Of a stretch of 9,488 bases of DNA, positions 8,210-9,488 are shown piece after piece. The translations under genes and the position numbers were made by a program. This DNA is from Chloroflexota bacterium. Its GTDB lineage: Bacteria > Chloroflexota > UBA5177 > JANWHV01. The stretch lies in contig JAICHN010000190.1 in the NCBI GenBank assembly GCA_025924845.1, positions 1 through 9,488 of the forward strand. The letters are read 5' to 3'. The notes under the pieces were generated by a model. That model ran no database searches. It was not told where the DNA came from and was given only the letters and a program-made list of their open reading frames with translations. Each line of letters opens with the position of its first letter. The first letter of the stretch is position 1.

Positions 8210-8774
8210 GCTGGACGTTGCCGACCTCCACTTCCTCGCCCTCCCTCTTCCCGCCGCCGCGGCACTCCGCGCTCACGACGCATCGCCGCGCCTGGTCGCC
8301 CATCATGTGCTGGTCCATCAGGTGGCGGTAACCTTGCTGGTCGCCCTGGGCGAAGCCTGGCCGTCCTTACCGATCGATCGGGAGGCGGTGCTCTTGGGCG
8401 CCGCCACACACGATATCGGTAAAACTGTCTACCCGGAGGAGTTGACCGGGCTGGGACGGAAGCATGAAGGCGTGGGCCCGGACCTGCTAACCGCCGAAGG
8501 TATGGCGCCGGAACACGCGCGCTTTGCCCGCACGCATGGGCAGTGGGCGCACCTGGCGAACCCCTCTCTGGAGGATTTGTTGGTCGCCCTGGCCAATGCG
8601 ATCTGGAAGGGGAAGCGCAATCAGCGGCTGGAGGATGCGATCACCGCGCGCATCGCGGCGCACGAGGGCCAGGAAAGCTGGGAAGTGTTCATGATCCTGG
8701 ATGATATCGTGGTCGCTATAACCGAGGACGCCGAAATCCGCCTCGCCTGGCTCGAAATGCAAGACGCGGAATAG
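8202..8774 (+). CDS. HD-domain protein, putative metal-dependent phosphohydrolase
   Basis: 190 aa, one HD domain. Expected metal ligands in order: His34/His35 (LVAHHVLVHQ), the HD pair His70-Asp71 (ATHDIGK), His88 (RKHEG) and His112 (ARTHGQW). The distal segment reads LANAIWKGKR (130-139). As I recall relatives, an Asp often stands where Asn132 is, so the final metal ligand may be changed. HD proteins hydrolyse phosphoester bonds in nucleotides or related molecules; the substrate here is unknown. No membrane segment. I chose ATG 8202, which overlaps the meaB stop by 8 bp and has AGGA 8 nt upstream, over ATG 8136. It is last in the block, 4 bp from the convergent PAP2 gene, and has no obvious link to acyl-CoA metabolism beyond position. 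Confidence 0.85.
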   Translation: MAELDVADLHFLALPLPAAAALRAHDASPRLVAHHVLVHQVAVTLLVALGEAWPSLPIDREAVLLGAATHDIGKTVYPEELTGLGRKHEGVGPDLLTAEGMAPEHARFARTHGQWAHLANPSLEDLLVALANAIWKGKRNQRLEDAITARIAAHEGQESWEVFMILDDIVVAITEDAEIRLAWLEMQDAE

Positions 8775-8778
8775 GGGC

Positions 8779-9488
8779 TTATGTGGTCGCCTTTGCCCGC
8801 CCGGCGCCCCAGGTCCAGGGGAGGGTGCCGCGGAGCCTGTGGCAGAGGATGACCACCGAGGCGGAGAACGACACCACGACCGCCGACCCAATGGCGTCGG
8901 CGAAAAAGTGGTTGCCCGAAATGACGATCACACTCAGCATAAAGAGCGGATAGCACAGGGCCAGGAGGCGCAACGGCCAGGCGCGCAGGGTGAGGAATAG
9001 AGTACATCCTATGATCAATGCCCAGCCAAAATGCAGGCTCGGCATGGCGGCGTACGGATTGTAGCCGAACTCCGCGCTTTGCGGCATGGTGCCCAGTATC
9101 TTGCCCAGCGGATCGAGAAAGACATACTTGTGGTTGTCATAGAACAGATTGGTTGCCAACCGAGGAGGGGCCAGAGGATAGAGAATGTAGGTGGCCAGCG
9201 CGATGGATGTGGTAAGGAAAAAGATATTGCGCACCACCGCGAAGATCCGCCGGCGGCGGAAATAGAGCCAGAAGAGGAACACGATCGTGCCCATGAAGTG
9301 AACGTACAGATAGCCGGTGTCAAGAAAGTTCTCGACCCGTCGTGGGGTAAGCCAGCCCAGGATATGTGCCTGAGTCAGCCAGAACTTCTGCCACGCCGGT
9401 TCCACGAATAAGCCATGGCTGGTCTCCCAACTCCACACCTCGTGGGCGTGCGAGAGCGCCACGGAGCTATTGGGATGCACCAGACCGC
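8779..9488 (-). CDS. PAP2-family membrane phosphatase/phosphotransferase, 5' partial
   Basis: Integral membrane protein of the PAP2 superfamily, most like the branch that includes bacterial inositol-phosphotransferase-like proteins and Aur1-type enzymes. Active-site motifs, numbered from a GTG at base 9480: PLAPPR (102-107, in place of the classic KxxxxxxRP), AMPSLHFGW (145-153) and SGNHFFADAIG (188-198), supplying the His and Asp of the phosphate-transfer triad. Hydrophobic segments are at about 56-75, 84-104, 148-166, 170-190 and 196-212, so five membrane helices are visible. The reading frame stays open to the window edge (9488), and family members usually carry another N-terminal hydrophobic segment before the HGLFVEP region, so the true start probably lies outside. 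Likely substrates are lipid or polyprenyl phosphates (family knowledge). It converges on the acyl-CoA operon and is likely unrelated to it. Confidence 0.88.
   Translation of the reverse strand, partial: GLVHPNSSVALSHAHEVWSWETSHGLFVEPAWQKFWLTQAHILGWLTPRRVENFLDTGYLYVHFMGTIVFLFWLYFRRRRIFAVVRNIFFLTTSIALATYILYPLAPPRLATNLFYDNHKYVFLDPLGKILGTMPQSAEFGYNPYAAMPSLHFGWALIIGCTLFLTLRAWPLRLLALCYPLFMLSVIVISGNHFFADAIGSAVVVSFSASVVILCHRLRGTLPWTWGAGRAKATT

Overview
The window is a dense, high-GC bacterial segment (roughly 60-65% G+C by eye). Nine genes lie head to tail on the + strand, and one gene at the right edge converges on them. The theme is acyl-CoA oxidation: an electron-transfer flavoprotein (ETF), three acyl-CoA dehydrogenase (ACAD) paralogues, a thiolase and a MeaB/ArgK-type GTPase. 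Gene spacing is minimal, with three ATGA stop/start overlaps (1596-1599, 6066-6069, 7235-7238). The EtfB style resembles the actinobacterial/Chloroflexota type, and the paralogous ACADs, MeaB and an N-terminally zinc-ribboned helix-turn-helix-like protein suggest a free-living heterotroph. A Chloroflexota (for example Ktedonobacteria-like) or actinobacterial origin is my best guess, made from memory of similar proteins and not established here.

Layout. Bases 1-3973 form block one: etfB (5' end outside the window), etfA, ACAD-1 and thiolase. Bases 3974-4046 are the only intergenic gap longer than about 30 bp and hold a plausible sigma70-like promoter. Bases 4047-8774 form block two: ACAD-2, a zinc-ribbon/tandem-HTH protein, ACAD-3, meaB and a small HD-domain protein. 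Bases 8779-9488 (minus strand) encode a PAP2-family membrane phosphatase or phosphotransferase whose 5' end runs off the window. It converges on block two with a 4-bp gap.

How the genes fit together. The ACADs would oxidise acyl-CoAs to enoyl-CoAs and pass electrons to ETF (and on to an ETF:quinone oxidoreductase not seen here). The thiolase would cleave 3-ketoacyl-CoA. MeaB protects B12-dependent acyl-CoA mutases, which points to propionyl-CoA or methylmalonyl-CoA handling, as in branched-chain amino acid or odd/branched-chain fatty acid breakdown. No hydratase, hydroxyacyl-CoA dehydrogenase or mutase is present in the window, so the pathway is completed elsewhere.

The two most unusual items sit side by side in block two. 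ACAD-3 keeps the catalytic Glu and the flavin-side motif but has lost both sequence motifs that normally hold the FAD of the neighbouring subunit, which suggests a heteromeric partner for ACAD-2. Between them is an unfamiliar protein with a CxxC/CxxC zinc ribbon, a Pro/Ala-rich linker carrying an 11-bp DNA tandem repeat, and two HTH-like repeats that align without gaps at a 62-residue period.
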